Shown here piece by piece: positions 9,100 to 17,256 of a DNA stretch of 64,000 nt. The notes beneath the pieces were generated by a model. It saw only the letters and a list, made by a program, of their open reading frames with translations, was not told where the DNA came from and ran no database searches. Every line of letters begins with the position of its first letter. Position 1 is the first letter of the stretch. Origin of the DNA: Ruegeria sp. ANG-S4 (GTDB lineage: Bacteria > Pseudomonadota > Alphaproteobacteria > Rhodobacterales > Rhodobacteraceae); assembly GCF_000814005.1 (NCBI RefSeq), contig NZ_JWLK01000001.1, positions 496,001 through 560,000 of the forward strand, in the 5' to 3' direction. The position numbers and the translations under genes were made by a program.

Positions 9100-9999
9100 T
9101 CACGAAGCAACAGCGATACGTGCGACGAGTGACCTGAGCCAAATGTGCGCTGGGTCGTTTTGACGGCGCGGATGCCACAAAAGATCTACGGCGAAGCTGG
9201 GGGATTGGAACGGGAGATCAAACTGGTCCACGAGACCTTTGTGAAGTTCGGCAAGTCGTAGTGGCACGAGTGCGACAAGATCCGAGCCTGCGACAAGCGT
9301 GGGCGCAAGCAGAAAGCTCGGCACGGAAAAAACAACTCTGCGGGAACGGCCAGTTTCCGCCAGTGTTTTGTCCGTCGCTCCGACAAATCCGCCTCCTTCG
9401 GGCGAAACCAGCAGGTGCTCTTGTGCGCAAAACGTGTCGAGCGAAAATGGTGACATTCCTCGCGGGTGACCTTTTCGTTGAATCACTGTGAACTCTTCTA
9501 AGAAACCGGGACGCTGTCGCGCCTCGGGCAAGTTCATTCCTGTGACGAGAGCCAAGTCAGTATCGTCTTGTTCTAGGTTCTGCCAAACCGTCAACGGTTC
9601 GAACGCCCGAAAGGCTAGCCTTGCGTTTGGAGCTTCCTGAACAAATGCCTGCAACAGGGCTGTCGATAAAACGGCGTGCACGTAGTCTGTGGCCAGAAGG
9701 CTGAAGGTTCGATCTGTCTTGCTCGGGTCGAACTCAACTGACTCGCGAACAAGCAGATCGAGGTCGGCCAGCAGCAACCTCAACGGCTGTTTGATTTCAA
9801 GGGCTCGTATCGTCGGAACAAGTTTTCTTCCCGAAGACGTCAGCAAGGGGTCGTTGAAGAGTGAACGAAGACGAGCCAATTGCGCGGACATCGCAGGCTG
9901 GCTTACACCAAGCGTCTGCGCCGCCGCCGTCACGCTTTCATGTTCCAGAAGCGCATCCAAAGCGACCAGCAAGCCAATGTCGGATTTCTTTAAATCCAT
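9100..9999 (-). CDS. LysR-family transcriptional regulator
   Basis: 299 residues. The N-terminal winged helix-turn-helix is ALLEHESVTAAAQTLGVSQPAMSAQLARLRSLFNDPLL (about residues 16-53), followed by the linker helix and a periplasmic-binding-fold effector domain. The normal LysR length is about 300. It is divergent from the F420-reductase-like gene, with a T-N11-A dyad between. This is the classical arrangement of a LysR protein that controls its own gene and the neighbouring operon. Confidence 0.9.
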   Translation of the reverse strand: MDLKKSDIGLLVALDALLEHESVTAAAQTLGVSQPAMSAQLARLRSLFNDPLLTSSGRKLVPTIRALEIKQPLRLLLADLDLLVRESVEFDPSKTDRTFSLLATDYVHAVLSTALLQAFVQEAPNARLAFRAFEPLTVWQNLEQDDTDLALVTGMNLPEARQRPGFLEEFTVIQRKGHPRGMSPFSLDTFCAQEHLLVSPEGGGFVGATDKTLAETGRSRRVVFSVPSFLLAPTLVAGSDLVALVPLRLAELHKGLVDQFDLPFQSPSFAVDLLWHPRRQNDPAHIWLRSLVARIAVAS

Positions 10000-10004
10000 T
10001 TATG

Positions 10005-10019
10005 TTATGCCAAATATAA
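10005..10019. promoter_or_regulatory. LysR-type T-N11-A box
   Basis: TTATGCCAAATATAA is a TTAT-N7-ATAA dyad with the T-N11-A spacing of LysR sites. It lies in the 90-bp gap between the lysR gene and the divergent operon, six bases upstream of the LysR start on its strand. Confidence 0.6.
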
Positions 10020-10089
10020 GTAGCATCGATTTTATTTATGCATGAAAGGTCACTAGATTTCCAGCATCGCTGAATGCAGGAGAAAAAAA

Positions 10090-10734
10090 ATGAAGATTGG
10101 TTTTGTGGGTGCTGGAGGAATGGCTAAGGCGCTTGCCGGAAAGTGGACCGGCAAACACGACGTAATGTTGTCTGGACGCACACCGGACAAGACCCGCGTT
10201 GCCGCAAACTCTATTGGTGCTTTGGCAGGCACGGCAAGCGAGGCGGTGGCGTTTGCCGACGTTGTCGTCTTGGCAACCAGATGGGAGGACGTTTTTGAGG
10301 CGATTGAAGCAGCCGGCGGGTCTGCGGCTTTTGACGGCAAGATTGTTGTGGACATCAATAACCCGGTCAGCATCGAGACGTTTTTGACCACGCGCGAAGA
10401 CAATCGCTCTCTCACGCAGGCAATCGCAGACGCTCTGCCCGGTGCACATGTCGGCAAAGCCTTCAACATGGCACAGGTTGCAGTGTGGGAGGACCCTAGC
10501 AAAACCTATGACGGGCGGAAGATGGTCACGCTGTATACGGCTGACGCGGGGGCGAATGAAGCGATAGCCGAATTGATTGCCGATGTCGGCGCCGAGCCCT
10601 TGCTTTTGGGAGGCAACGAACACGCCTATCAACTGGAAGCTGCCGCCGCCATCGTCATCAAGTTTCTTTTTGCCGGTGCCGATCCGCAGACGATCTTCAA
10701 TTTCATTCGGCCCGAAACAAAACCAGTCCGCTAA
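10090..10734 (+). CDS. NADPH-dependent F420 reductase-like / NAD(P)-binding protein
   Basis: 214 residues with an N-terminal Rossmann motif, MKIGFVGAGGMAKALAGKW, followed by LSGRTPDKTR, the position where NADPH-preferring members carry an Arg-Lys pocket. The rest (VVDINNPVSIETF, GAHVGKAFNM) resembles the coenzyme F420-dependent NADP reductase family (PF03807). F420 itself may not be used; many bacterial members act on other substrates. AGGAG lies eight bases before the ATG. It is followed after 12 bases by an SDR and regulated, probably, by the divergent LysR. Confidence 0.8.
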   Translation: MKIGFVGAGGMAKALAGKWTGKHDVMLSGRTPDKTRVAANSIGALAGTASEAVAFADVVVLATRWEDVFEAIEAAGGSAAFDGKIVVDINNPVSIETFLTTREDNRSLTQAIADALPGAHVGKAFNMAQVAVWEDPSKTYDGRKMVTLYTADAGANEAIAELIADVGAEPLLLGGNEHAYQLEAAAAIVIKFLFAGADPQTIFNFIRPETKPVR

Positions 10735-10746
10735 GGAGAAAAAGAC

Positions 10747-11478
10747 ATGGCAATCAAAGGAAAAACAATTGTCGTGGTCGGCGGAGGGTCGGGTATCGGA
10801 AAAGCTATCGCCGTCAAATCAGCCGCAGCGGGTGCTGACGTTATTATTTCGAGCCGCAACGTTGCCAAACTGGAAGCGGCAGTAACGGAGTTGAGGGCTG
10901 GCTCCGCACTGCCTCTGGATATGACAGATGCCGGTTCGCTCGCGTCATGGGCAGATGCTCTGCCAGACGTGGATCACCTGGTGATTTCCGCCTCCAGCGC
11001 CGCGCATGGACGCTTTTCTGACCTACCAGAGGATAGCCTGCGCGGCATGTTCGATGCCAAGTTTTTTGGACCTTACGCAACCGCAAAGGCTGCGCTGAAC
11101 AAATTGAACAAAAATGGGTCGATCACGCTGTTTTCGGGCGTTCTGTCAAGACGTCCCGGATTGAATTGCTCTGGTTTGGGGGCGGTGAACGGCGCGATTG
11201 AGGCACTGACCAGAGGCCTGGCCTTGGAATTGGGGCCAGACCTGAGGGTCAACTGTTTGTCGCCTGGAATGGTGCGATCCGAAGCCTACGCAGGAATGGA
11301 GCGCGAGACCCGAGAAGCAATGTATGAGGCGACCGGTGAGTCACTTCCAATTGGCCGGGTCGGCGATGTCGAAGAGGTGGCCGAAGCCGCGTTGTTCCTT
11401 ATGGAGAATACTTACACTACCGGAATCGTTTTGGATGTCGATGGCGGGCATATGATCCGGCAATACGCCAAAAGGTAG
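10747..11478 (+). CDS. atypical SDR lacking the Tyr-Lys catalytic pair
   Basis: 243 residues with the SDR cofactor motif GGGSGIG at 12-18 and the family tail DGGH. Ser130 is in the expected catalytic place (ITLFSG), but the canonical YxxxK helix reads SGLGAVNGA: Leu or Gly replaces Tyr near 144 and Asn replaces Lys at 148. The protein therefore probably does not do standard SDR hydride transfer, or uses another acid. Subfamilies of such SDRs exist, usually annotated only as oxidoreductases. It is the second gene of the operon that begins with the F420-reductase-like protein. Confidence 0.82.
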   Translation: MAIKGKTIVVVGGGSGIGKAIAVKSAAAGADVIISSRNVAKLEAAVTELRAGSALPLDMTDAGSLASWADALPDVDHLVISASSAAHGRFSDLPEDSLRGMFDAKFFGPYATAKAALNKLNKNGSITLFSGVLSRRPGLNCSGLGAVNGAIEALTRGLALELGPDLRVNCLSPGMVRSEAYAGMERETREAMYEATGESLPIGRVGDVEEVAEAALFLMENTYTTGIVLDVDGGHMIRQYAKR

Positions 11479-11547
11479 GATCTGCTAAACGAGCGTGTCA
11501 TTGAAGTCTGCCATGAAGTTGCGCGCCAGCAGTTGATTGGGGGCCGA

Positions 11548-11574
11548 CATCGGAATGCAGGACGCCATCCGATG
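11548..11574. terminator. hairpin between convergent genes
   Basis: CATCGGA and TCCGATG pair across a 13-base loop in the 185-bp gap between the SDR operon and the convergent idnD. No U-run follows, so a role as terminator is tentative. The gap otherwise holds only a 27-codon minus-strand frame (11485-11568). Confidence 0.3.
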
Positions 11575-11663
11575 TTGCCAGCAAACAAGTCAGTACGGTC
11601 ACAAAGCGTGGGTGCGGGATGAACAGCCCGAAGCGATCTACTCATCGCGTTGGGACGCGGTCG

Positions 11664-12692
11664 CTAGAACGCAAGCAGCACCTTAACGGCCTGTGTACGA
11701 TCGCCTGCCAGTTCGAAGGCCTCTACGGCCTCGGACATGGGAAAACTGTGTGTGAGCAGCGGCGAAACATCGAGCCTGCCTCGTTGCATCATCTCAACAG
11801 ACGCGAAGAACTCGCTGTGAAACCGGAATGAGCCGGTCAGGCGAAGTTCCTTTGCGGTCATTGCCTGCATCGGCAAGGTCATGTCCCCGCCAAGACCCAG
11901 TTGCACGATGGTCGCTCCAGGTCGCATAGCCGGTACAGCCGCCGCGAGTGCCGCCGCGACCCCGCTGCATTCGAACATCGCATCGAAATGACCTTTGTCC
12001 TCTGAAAACTCGGAAAGGGCGCTGGAGGTTTCCGCGACATTGATCGCGATGTCAGCACCTGCTTTCTTTGCCATGGCAAGCGTGAAAGGGGTGATATCTG
12101 TAGCGACGATTTCAATCGCTCCGGCCTGTCGTGCGACGAGGACGGCAAGCAGGCCGATCGGGCCGCATCCGGTGACAAGAACCCGCTTGCCCATCAGATC
12201 GCCTGCCTGCTTTGCCGCGTGCAGGACCACAGACAACGGCTCGGCCATGGCGGCTTCGCCCGTTGTCAGACCATCGGCCACTGCGCATTGCGTAGCGTCG
12301 GCAACGAGGTATTCGCGGAAGGCCCCCTGAATATGTGGGAATGGCATGGCTGAGCCGTAAAACCGCATGTTCAGGCAGTGGTTCTGTGCGCCTGCCTGAC
12401 AATACTTGCAGGTGCCGCAGGGACGTGAAGGCGAAACAGCGACAAGTTGGCCTTCGCGCAGGCCAGCGACGCCCTCACCTAAAGAGGCAATGTGGCCCGA
12501 GACTTCGTGGCCGAGGATCATTGGTTCTTTCAGCTGGATCGGGCCAAAGCCACCGTGATTGTAATAGTGCAGATCCGATCCGCAAATGCCACCTGCGGCC
12601 ATCTTGATAAGCACCTGGTTCGGGCCCGGTTGGGGCACGTCTCGATTTTCTATCCGAAGGTCTTTGGCGGCGTGTGCAACAATGGTTTTCAT
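11664..12692 (-). CDS. idnD: L-idonate 5-dehydrogenase
   Basis: 342-residue zinc-dependent medium-chain dehydrogenase. Catalytic zinc ligands are visible at C37 (GGICGSD) and H62-E63 (LGHEVSG). The structural zinc loop is C92-C95-C98-C106. The Rossmann motif is GCGPIGLLAV. The polyol/idonate subgroup signature GSDLHYYNHGGFG points to IdnD, which oxidises L-idonate to 5-keto-D-gluconate with NAD(P). Gluconate 5-dehydrogenase and gluconokinase lie in the divergent operon, which completes the pathway and supports the name. It lies seven bases after the 2-hydroxyacid dehydrogenase and is co-transcribed from the operator-bearing promoter at 13.67 kb. Confidence 0.88.
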   Translation of the reverse strand: MKTIVAHAAKDLRIENRDVPQPGPNQVLIKMAAGGICGSDLHYYNHGGFGPIQLKEPMILGHEVSGHIASLGEGVAGLREGQLVAVSPSRPCGTCKYCQAGAQNHCLNMRFYGSAMPFPHIQGAFREYLVADATQCAVADGLTTGEAAMAEPLSVVLHAAKQAGDLMGKRVLVTGCGPIGLLAVLVARQAGAIEIVATDITPFTLAMAKKAGADIAINVAETSSALSEFSEDKGHFDAMFECSGVAAALAAAVPAMRPGATIVQLGLGGDMTLPMQAMTAKELRLTGSFRFHSEFFASVEMMQRGRLDVSPLLTHSFPMSEAVEAFELAGDRTQAVKVLLAF

Positions 12693-12699
12693 ATCAGCC

Positions 12700-13647
12700 T
12701 CAGAGTACGGGGGTAAGCAAATCTTGACCGGCGAAGTGAGCGCTCAGATTGTCGCGCATCAACTGTCCCATTGCCTTGCGGGTTTCGATTGTGCCGGAGG
12801 CGTGGTGTGGCTGCAGCAGAACGTTGTCTTGCTCCAGAAATCGGGGATCCAGCGCGGGCTCTCCTTCGAATACATCCAACGCGGCAGAGCCGAGTGTTCC
12901 ATCCTGAAGAGCGGCGATCAGGGCGTCTTCGTCGATGTTTGACGCGCGCGAGATGTTAATGATCATGCCATCAGGGCCAACTGCCTCGATCATGTCATGG
13001 TTGACGATATGCCGCGTTTCAGCAGACGCGGCAAGCGTGACGAACAGGAAATCCGAATGATGCGCCAGTTCCAACGGATCAGCCAGATAAGTCCAGTCGG
13101 GTGCGTAATCCTTCGCGGCGATATCGGTATAGGCGATATCCATATCGAAGCCGGCCAAGCGCTTGCCTACCTCATACCCGATCCTGCCAAGACCAAGAAT
13201 ACCCGCTTTTCGCCCGAAAACGCGCCGTTTCAACGGGTACAAACCTTTGCTGACCCATGATCCGTCGCGTACCCAGCCTTCGGCACCAATCATGCCGCGC
13301 GACTGACACAGCATCATCGCGACGCCCAGGTCCGCGACATCCTGCGTAAGGACGTCCGGTGTGTTGGTCACGCGGATGCCACGCGCGCGACACGCGTCCA
13401 GGTCAACCGCATCGAAACCGACGCCATAGACTGAAATCACTTCGAGCTGGGGGCACGCGGCTATCATGGCGCGGTCTGCGCCAAGCTCGCCCCGTGTCGC
13501 GATCGCACGCACGTCAGGTCCATGTTCTCCAAGAAATGCCGCTTTATCGGTGGCCTCGAACAGACGCTTGACCTCGAACGCGCTTTCAAGGGGTTTCTGG
13601 TCCCATTCAGGATAGGGTCCGACTTGTAGAATGACTGGTTTCGACAC
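12700..13647 (-). CDS. D-2-hydroxyacid dehydrogenase (GhrB-like)
   Basis: 315 residues from a GTG start at 13645-13647; the frame could also start at a TTG at 13668. The NAD-binding motif is GLGRIG. The catalytic triad of the family is visible: Arg in NISRAS, Glu in FEGEP and His in QPHHASG. Relatives reduce glyoxylate, hydroxypyruvate or 2-keto-gluconate. Its place at the head of the unit with idnD suggests 2-keto-sugar acids such as 2-keto- or 2,5-diketo-gluconate (inference). Two LacI-type operators lie 25 to 53 bases upstream. Confidence 0.85.
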   Translation of the reverse strand: MSKPVILQVGPYPEWDQKPLESAFEVKRLFEATDKAAFLGEHGPDVRAIATRGELGADRAMIAACPQLEVISVYGVGFDAVDLDACRARGIRVTNTPDVLTQDVADLGVAMMLCQSRGMIGAEGWVRDGSWVSKGLYPLKRRVFGRKAGILGLGRIGYEVGKRLAGFDMDIAYTDIAAKDYAPDWTYLADPLELAHHSDFLFVTLAASAETRHIVNHDMIEAVGPDGMIINISRASNIDEDALIAALQDGTLGSAALDVFEGEPALDPRFLEQDNVLLQPHHASGTIETRKAMGQLMRDNLSAHFAGQDLLTPVL

Positions 13648-13672
13648 GAGAGAATCCCTGCTTGACAAGTTT

Positions 13673-13700
13673 TGTTATCGGTAACATGTTATCGGTACCA
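13673..13700. promoter_or_regulatory. two abutting LacI-type operators, idn/gnt divergent promoter
   Basis: TGTTATCGGTAACA (13673-13686) and TGTTATCGGTACCA (13687-13700) directly abut. They match the TGTTACC-GGTAACA pattern bound by GntR/IdnR-type LacI proteins. They lie between the hydroxyacid dehydrogenase-idnD unit and the idnO-gntK-lacI operon. The likely binder is the LacI protein at 16249. Confidence 0.82.
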
Positions 13701-13755
13701 CAAAGGCCAAGTCAATGTCTGAGTCAATGTGTGTCTGCGTAACAAAGGAACCGAT

Positions 13756-14520
13756 ATGACCAATCTTTTTTCTCTTTCGGGCCGTCGCGCCTTGATTACC
13801 GGTTCTTCGCAAGGGATCGGATACGCGCTCGCGCGCGGCATGGCAGAAGCAGGGGCCGAGATTGTTCTGAATGGACGCGATGCGGCCAAGCTGGGCACTG
13901 CTGCGGAAAGCCTGCGCTCCGAAGGGGCAACCGTGCACCAACTGGCCTTTGACGCGACGGATCACGAAGGTGTGCGGGCTGCGGTGGACGCGTTTGAAAG
14001 TGGTACTGGCGCTATTGATATTCTGGTGAACAATGCGGGCATGCAGCATCGGACCGAGTTGGAGAATTTTCCGGCGGATGCGTTCGAGAAGCTGTTACAG
14101 ACCAATGTTGCCAGTGTTTTTCACGTCGGTCAGGCAGCAGCCCGGCATATGATCGGACGAGGAAAAGGTAAGATCATCAACATAGCCTCAGTGCAAACAT
14201 CGCTCGCACGGCCGGGAATTGCACCATACACGGCCACCAAAGGGGCGGTGGGCAACCTTACGAAGGGCATGGCGACAGATTGGGCAAAACACGGGCTGCA
14301 ATGCAACGCCATTGCGCCTGGCTACTTTGACACTCCTTTGAATGCAGCCCTTGTGGCTGATCCCGAATTCTCGGCCTGGCTGGAAAAGCGAACGCCAGCG
14401 GGCCGATGGGGGCAGGTTGAGGAACTTGTGGGCGCCTGTGTGTTTCTGGCCTCGGACGCGTCAAGTTTTGTAAATGGCCATACGCTTTACGTGGATGGCG
14501 GCATCACGGCGTCGCTCTGA
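13756..14520 (+). CDS. idnO: gluconate 5-dehydrogenase (SDR)
   Basis: 254-residue classical SDR: cofactor motif GSSQGIG, NNAG, Ser in NIASVQTS, and the catalytic pair in YTATK. The tail ASDASSFVNGHTLYVDGGITAS is typical of IdnO/Gno, which interconverts 5-keto-D-gluconate and D-gluconate. The ATG at 13756 has AAAGGA eight bases upstream; the frame extends nine codons further without support. It opens the operon idnO-gntK-oxidoreductase-barrel protein-lacI. Its stop and the gluconokinase start share one base (TGATG). Confidence 0.87.
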   Translation: MTNLFSLSGRRALITGSSQGIGYALARGMAEAGAEIVLNGRDAAKLGTAAESLRSEGATVHQLAFDATDHEGVRAAVDAFESGTGAIDILVNNAGMQHRTELENFPADAFEKLLQTNVASVFHVGQAAARHMIGRGKGKIINIASVQTSLARPGIAPYTATKGAVGNLTKGMATDWAKHGLQCNAIAPGYFDTPLNAALVADPEFSAWLEKRTPAGRWGQVEELVGACVFLASDASSFVNGHTLYVDGGITASL

Positions 14521-15020
14521 TGCGGTGCTATGTTCTCATGGGCGTATCAGGTTGCGGCAAGTCTTCTGTCGGGGTCGCCTTGTCGGCCTTGTGTCAGATG
14601 GAATTCATCGACGGAGATGATCTGCATCCCCGTGTGAATATCGACAAGATGGCCAGCGGCCAGCCTTTGGATGACGCGGACCGCGCGCCCTGGCTCGCGG
14701 CCGTTGGCCGGGTGATGGCCCAAAGCTCGGGTCCCGTGGTCATCGGCTGTTCGGCGCTAAAGAAGAAATACCGCGACTGGATCAGAAACGAAGTGCCAGA
14801 GCCGGTTCATTTCCTGCATCTGGACGCGCCGCGGGACGTTCTGGCGCGACGGGTCGCGTCACGGTCTGGACACTTCATGCCGCCATCGCTGCTGGACAGT
14901 CAATTTGCCGCGCTTGAACGTCTGGATGCAGATGAATGGGGTGGTGAGATCGACATTACGCATTCGTACCAGGAGGTCATCGCGCAGTCCGAAGACTATG
15001 TGAGGGAGACGTTGATATGA
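14520..15020 (+). CDS. gntK: gluconokinase
   Basis: 166-residue P-loop kinase, the normal length for GntK/IdnK. The Walker A motif GVSGCGKSSVG is at residues 8-18. DGDDLHP (substrate/Mg site), the segment GQPLDDADRAPWL, and CSALKKKYRD are all gluconokinase signatures. It phosphorylates D-gluconate to 6-phosphogluconate with ATP, downstream of IdnD and IdnO. It overlaps both neighbours by 1 and 4 bases. Confidence 0.92.
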   Translation: MRCYVLMGVSGCGKSSVGVALSALCQMEFIDGDDLHPRVNIDKMASGQPLDDADRAPWLAAVGRVMAQSSGPVVIGCSALKKKYRDWIRNEVPEPVHFLHLDAPRDVLARRVASRSGHFMPPSLLDSQFAALERLDADEWGGEIDITHSYQEVIAQSEDYVRETLI

Positions 15021-15904
15021 GCGAGAAGGTCGCTTTGATCGGGGCGGGCGCCATGGGTGGTGCCATTGGGACCAGACTTTTGGAGACGGGCAACCAGCTG
15101 CAAGTCTTCGATCTGGATGAGGAAAAAGTCGCTGCCTTGGTCGCCAAGGGCGGCATAGCGGCCTCGTCGGCAGCAGACGCAAGTCGCGGCGTCGATTTTG
15201 TCATAACCAGCCTGAACGCGTCCCGCATTGTCGGCCTGGCGGCCTTTGGCAAGGACGGCATAGCGGATGGCGCGTCGGAAGGAACCGTTATCATCGATAT
15301 GTCCTCGATCGAGCCGGACGCCACCCGGAAGTTTGCCAAGATGGCGGCAGAGCGCGGTTTGGCCTGGGTGGATAGCCCCTTGTCCGGCGGTGCGCCAAAG
15401 GCGCTGATCGGGGAACTGACGTTGATGGCGGGCGGAGAAGTTGCAGACGTTCAACGCGCGCACCAGGTCCTGCAGCACGTGGCGTCCAACTATACCCATA
15501 TGGGACCATCCGGGGCAGGGCAGACCACCAAGTTGATAAATCAGGTTCTGTGCGGGATCGGGTTTCTTGCCGTGGCCGAGGCCACTCAGCTGGCGTTGGA
15601 TGCCGGTGTCGATGCAGTGAAGATACCACAGGCCCTGAAGGGCGGACGGGCGGACAGCGCGCTTTTGCAGGAATATCTTCCGCGCTTCGCCACCAAAGAC
15701 TATCGGCGCACGGGGCGGATCGACAACATGGTCAAGGACCTGAACGCGGTCAACGATTTGGCCCGGCAGACGGGAACGTCGATGCCAATGACGGCGATCT
15801 GTACCGAAATTCACCGGATGCTTACCGCAGCAGGCCTAGGTGGTGAGGATGAAGCGGCCGTGATGGAGTTCTTCAAAGGTGCAAAAGAGGAGATCGTACA
15901 ATGA
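15017..15904 (+). CDS. beta-hydroxyacid dehydrogenase family oxidoreductase (GarR/HIBADH-like)
   Basis: 295 residues. NAD(P) motif GAGAMGGAIG at 9-18, substrate signature DSPLSGG at 119-125 and catalytic Lys172 in GQTTKLINQ mark the 3-hydroxyisobutyrate / tartronate-semialdehyde / 6-phosphogluconate dehydrogenase superfamily. The exact substrate is not readable. Context in the gluconate/idonate operon suggests a sugar-acid-derived hydroxyacid. The start overlaps the gntK stop (ATGA), and its own stop overlaps the next start (ATGA). Confidence 0.85.
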   Translation: MSEKVALIGAGAMGGAIGTRLLETGNQLQVFDLDEEKVAALVAKGGIAASSAADASRGVDFVITSLNASRIVGLAAFGKDGIADGASEGTVIIDMSSIEPDATRKFAKMAAERGLAWVDSPLSGGAPKALIGELTLMAGGEVADVQRAHQVLQHVASNYTHMGPSGAGQTTKLINQVLCGIGFLAVAEATQLALDAGVDAVKIPQALKGGRADSALLQEYLPRFATKDYRRTGRIDNMVKDLNAVNDLARQTGTSMPMTAICTEIHRMLTAAGLGGEDEAAVMEFFKGAKEEIVQ

Positions 15905-16233
15905 TCACACGGTTCGCAATGTTTGAAGGATCGGTAGCCGCCGGGAAGACGTCGGCGTTTCGCGCTGCGGTCCGGGATCGTTTAGTCCCACTGTGGACGC
16001 AGTTTCCGGGAAACACGGATGTCCGGGTTATGTTCGGCGATGATCGGGATGCGGGCGCACCGGAATTTCCCCTGATTCTGGCGATCAGCTATCCGGATGC
16101 CGACACGATGAACGCCGCGCTGGCCTCGCCCGCGCGGCATGAATCCAAGGAGGTTACAGGTCAGATCGTGAACGAGTTCTTTGAAGGGCGCATCCATCAT
16201 CACGTAACGGAACAGCATGAATTTGTTTCGTAA
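15901..16233 (+). CDS. small predicted alpha/beta-barrel protein
   Basis: 110 residues, no signal peptide. Starts MITRFAMFEGSVAAGK and ends with GRIHHHVTEQHEF. The alternation of strand, helix, strand and the FRAAVRDRLVPLWTQFPG segment suggest a ferredoxin-like dimeric alpha/beta barrel (EthD/ABM-like), a fold found in small decyclases, isomerases and monooxygenases. The His-rich C-terminus could bind substrate or metal. No function can be assigned. It is translationally coupled (ATGA) to the oxidoreductase before it, which suggests a role in the same pathway. Confidence 0.65.
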   Translation: MITRFAMFEGSVAAGKTSAFRAAVRDRLVPLWTQFPGNTDVRVMFGDDRDAGAPEFPLILAISYPDADTMNAALASPARHESKEVTGQIVNEFFEGRIHHHVTEQHEFVS

Positions 16234-16248
16234 ACCAAGGGCTTTGGA

Positions 16249-17256
16249 ATGAGTCACCGCGTCACCATGCGCGATGTTGCGCGGGCCGTGGGCGTTTCGC
16301 CCATGACCGTGTCGCGTGCGTTGCGCGACGATGAAACGGTGAATGCCAAGACCCGCCACAAGATCAGGCAGGTCGCCAACGATCTCGGATATGTCTACGA
16401 CACCACCGCTCAGGCGTTTCGGACGCAAAAAAGCGGGTTTGTCGCGGTCACGCTGCCGTCCATCAACAACGCGAACTTTGCAGAAACGTTCCGGGGCCTT
16501 TCGGAAGGCCTGGGGCAGAGCGGGATGCAGCTTTTGCTGGGCAGCACCAACTATCAGGTGGACAAGGAAGAGGAACTGGTCCGCCAGCTGTTGACAAGGA
16601 ACCCCGAGGCGATCGTTCTGACCGGCGGGCATCATACCGACGAAACGCGCGCCTTGCTGAGTGCGCGAAATCTACCTGTGATCGAGATTTGGGATTTGCC
16701 CGCCGCGCCTTTGGGCCATGTCGTCGGGTTTTCCAATGCGTCCGCGATGGCCAAGGTCGTGACACATCTTGCCGAGAAAGGCAGATACCGGCTTGGGTTT
16801 GTCGGCGCCTCCGAGAATACAGACCTGCGTGGTGCGTCCCGGCGCGCGGGCGTCATCGCCGCTGCTGCAGAACTTGGCCTGCCGGATGTTACGATCATTG
16901 ATGCAGGGTCAGCGCCCGTGTCGATGCGGCATGGAGCGCAGGCCGTGTCCGATTTGGGAGACGCGGTTTCGGAATTGGATGCTTTGGTCTGCGTTTCCGA
17001 CCCTGTTGCATTCGGTGCTCTGAGCGAGTGTCGCCGCAGGGGCCTCAAAGTGCCGTCCGACATTGCCGTAACAGGCTTTGGCAATTTTGAGGTCGCATCG
17101 GTCTCGGATCCGAGGATTACGACGGTTGGCGTGACCGCCAGAGAAATAGGCATGCAGGTGGCCGCGCTGTTGGATGATCTTTTTGCGGGCGAGGCTGGGG
17201 ATTTGCCCCGCATCGTCGATGTCGGATCCCGGCTTGTGCCCGGTGAGACCAGCTAG
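16249..17256 (+). CDS. LacI-family regulator of the idonate/gluconate genes (GntR/IdnR-like)
   Basis: 335 residues. The N-terminal LacI helix-turn-helix is TMRDVARAVGVSPMTVSRALRDDETVNAKTR, followed by a hinge and a periplasmic-binding-like domain (DPVAFGALSECRRRG, DIAVTGFGNFEVAS). The recognition helix with MTVSR resembles E. coli GntR, whose sites resemble those at 13673-13700. It is the last gene of the idnO operon and ends with the stop codon overlapping the convergent LacI gene. The probable targets are the idn promoter and the gnd/GlcG promoter at 33980. A second ATG at 16267 could also be used. Confidence 0.88.
   Translation: MSHRVTMRDVARAVGVSPMTVSRALRDDETVNAKTRHKIRQVANDLGYVYDTTAQAFRTQKSGFVAVTLPSINNANFAETFRGLSEGLGQSGMQLLLGSTNYQVDKEEELVRQLLTRNPEAIVLTGGHHTDETRALLSARNLPVIEIWDLPAAPLGHVVGFSNASAMAKVVTHLAEKGRYRLGFVGASENTDLRGASRRAGVIAAAAELGLPDVTIIDAGSAPVSMRHGAQAVSDLGDAVSELDALVCVSDPVAFGALSECRRRGLKVPSDIAVTGFGNFEVASVSDPRITTVGVTAREIGMQVAALLDDLFAGEAGDLPRIVDVGSRLVPGETS

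Noticed and set aside
11485-11568. 27-codon minus-strand frame after the atypical SDR
   Set aside because: Too short and without a clear Shine-Dalgarno; may be the tail of an old gene but cannot be supported.
13729-13755. Upstream ATG extension of the gluconate 5-dehydrogenase
   Set aside because: The internal ATG at 13756 has the proper ribosome binding site and the SDR fold starts there.
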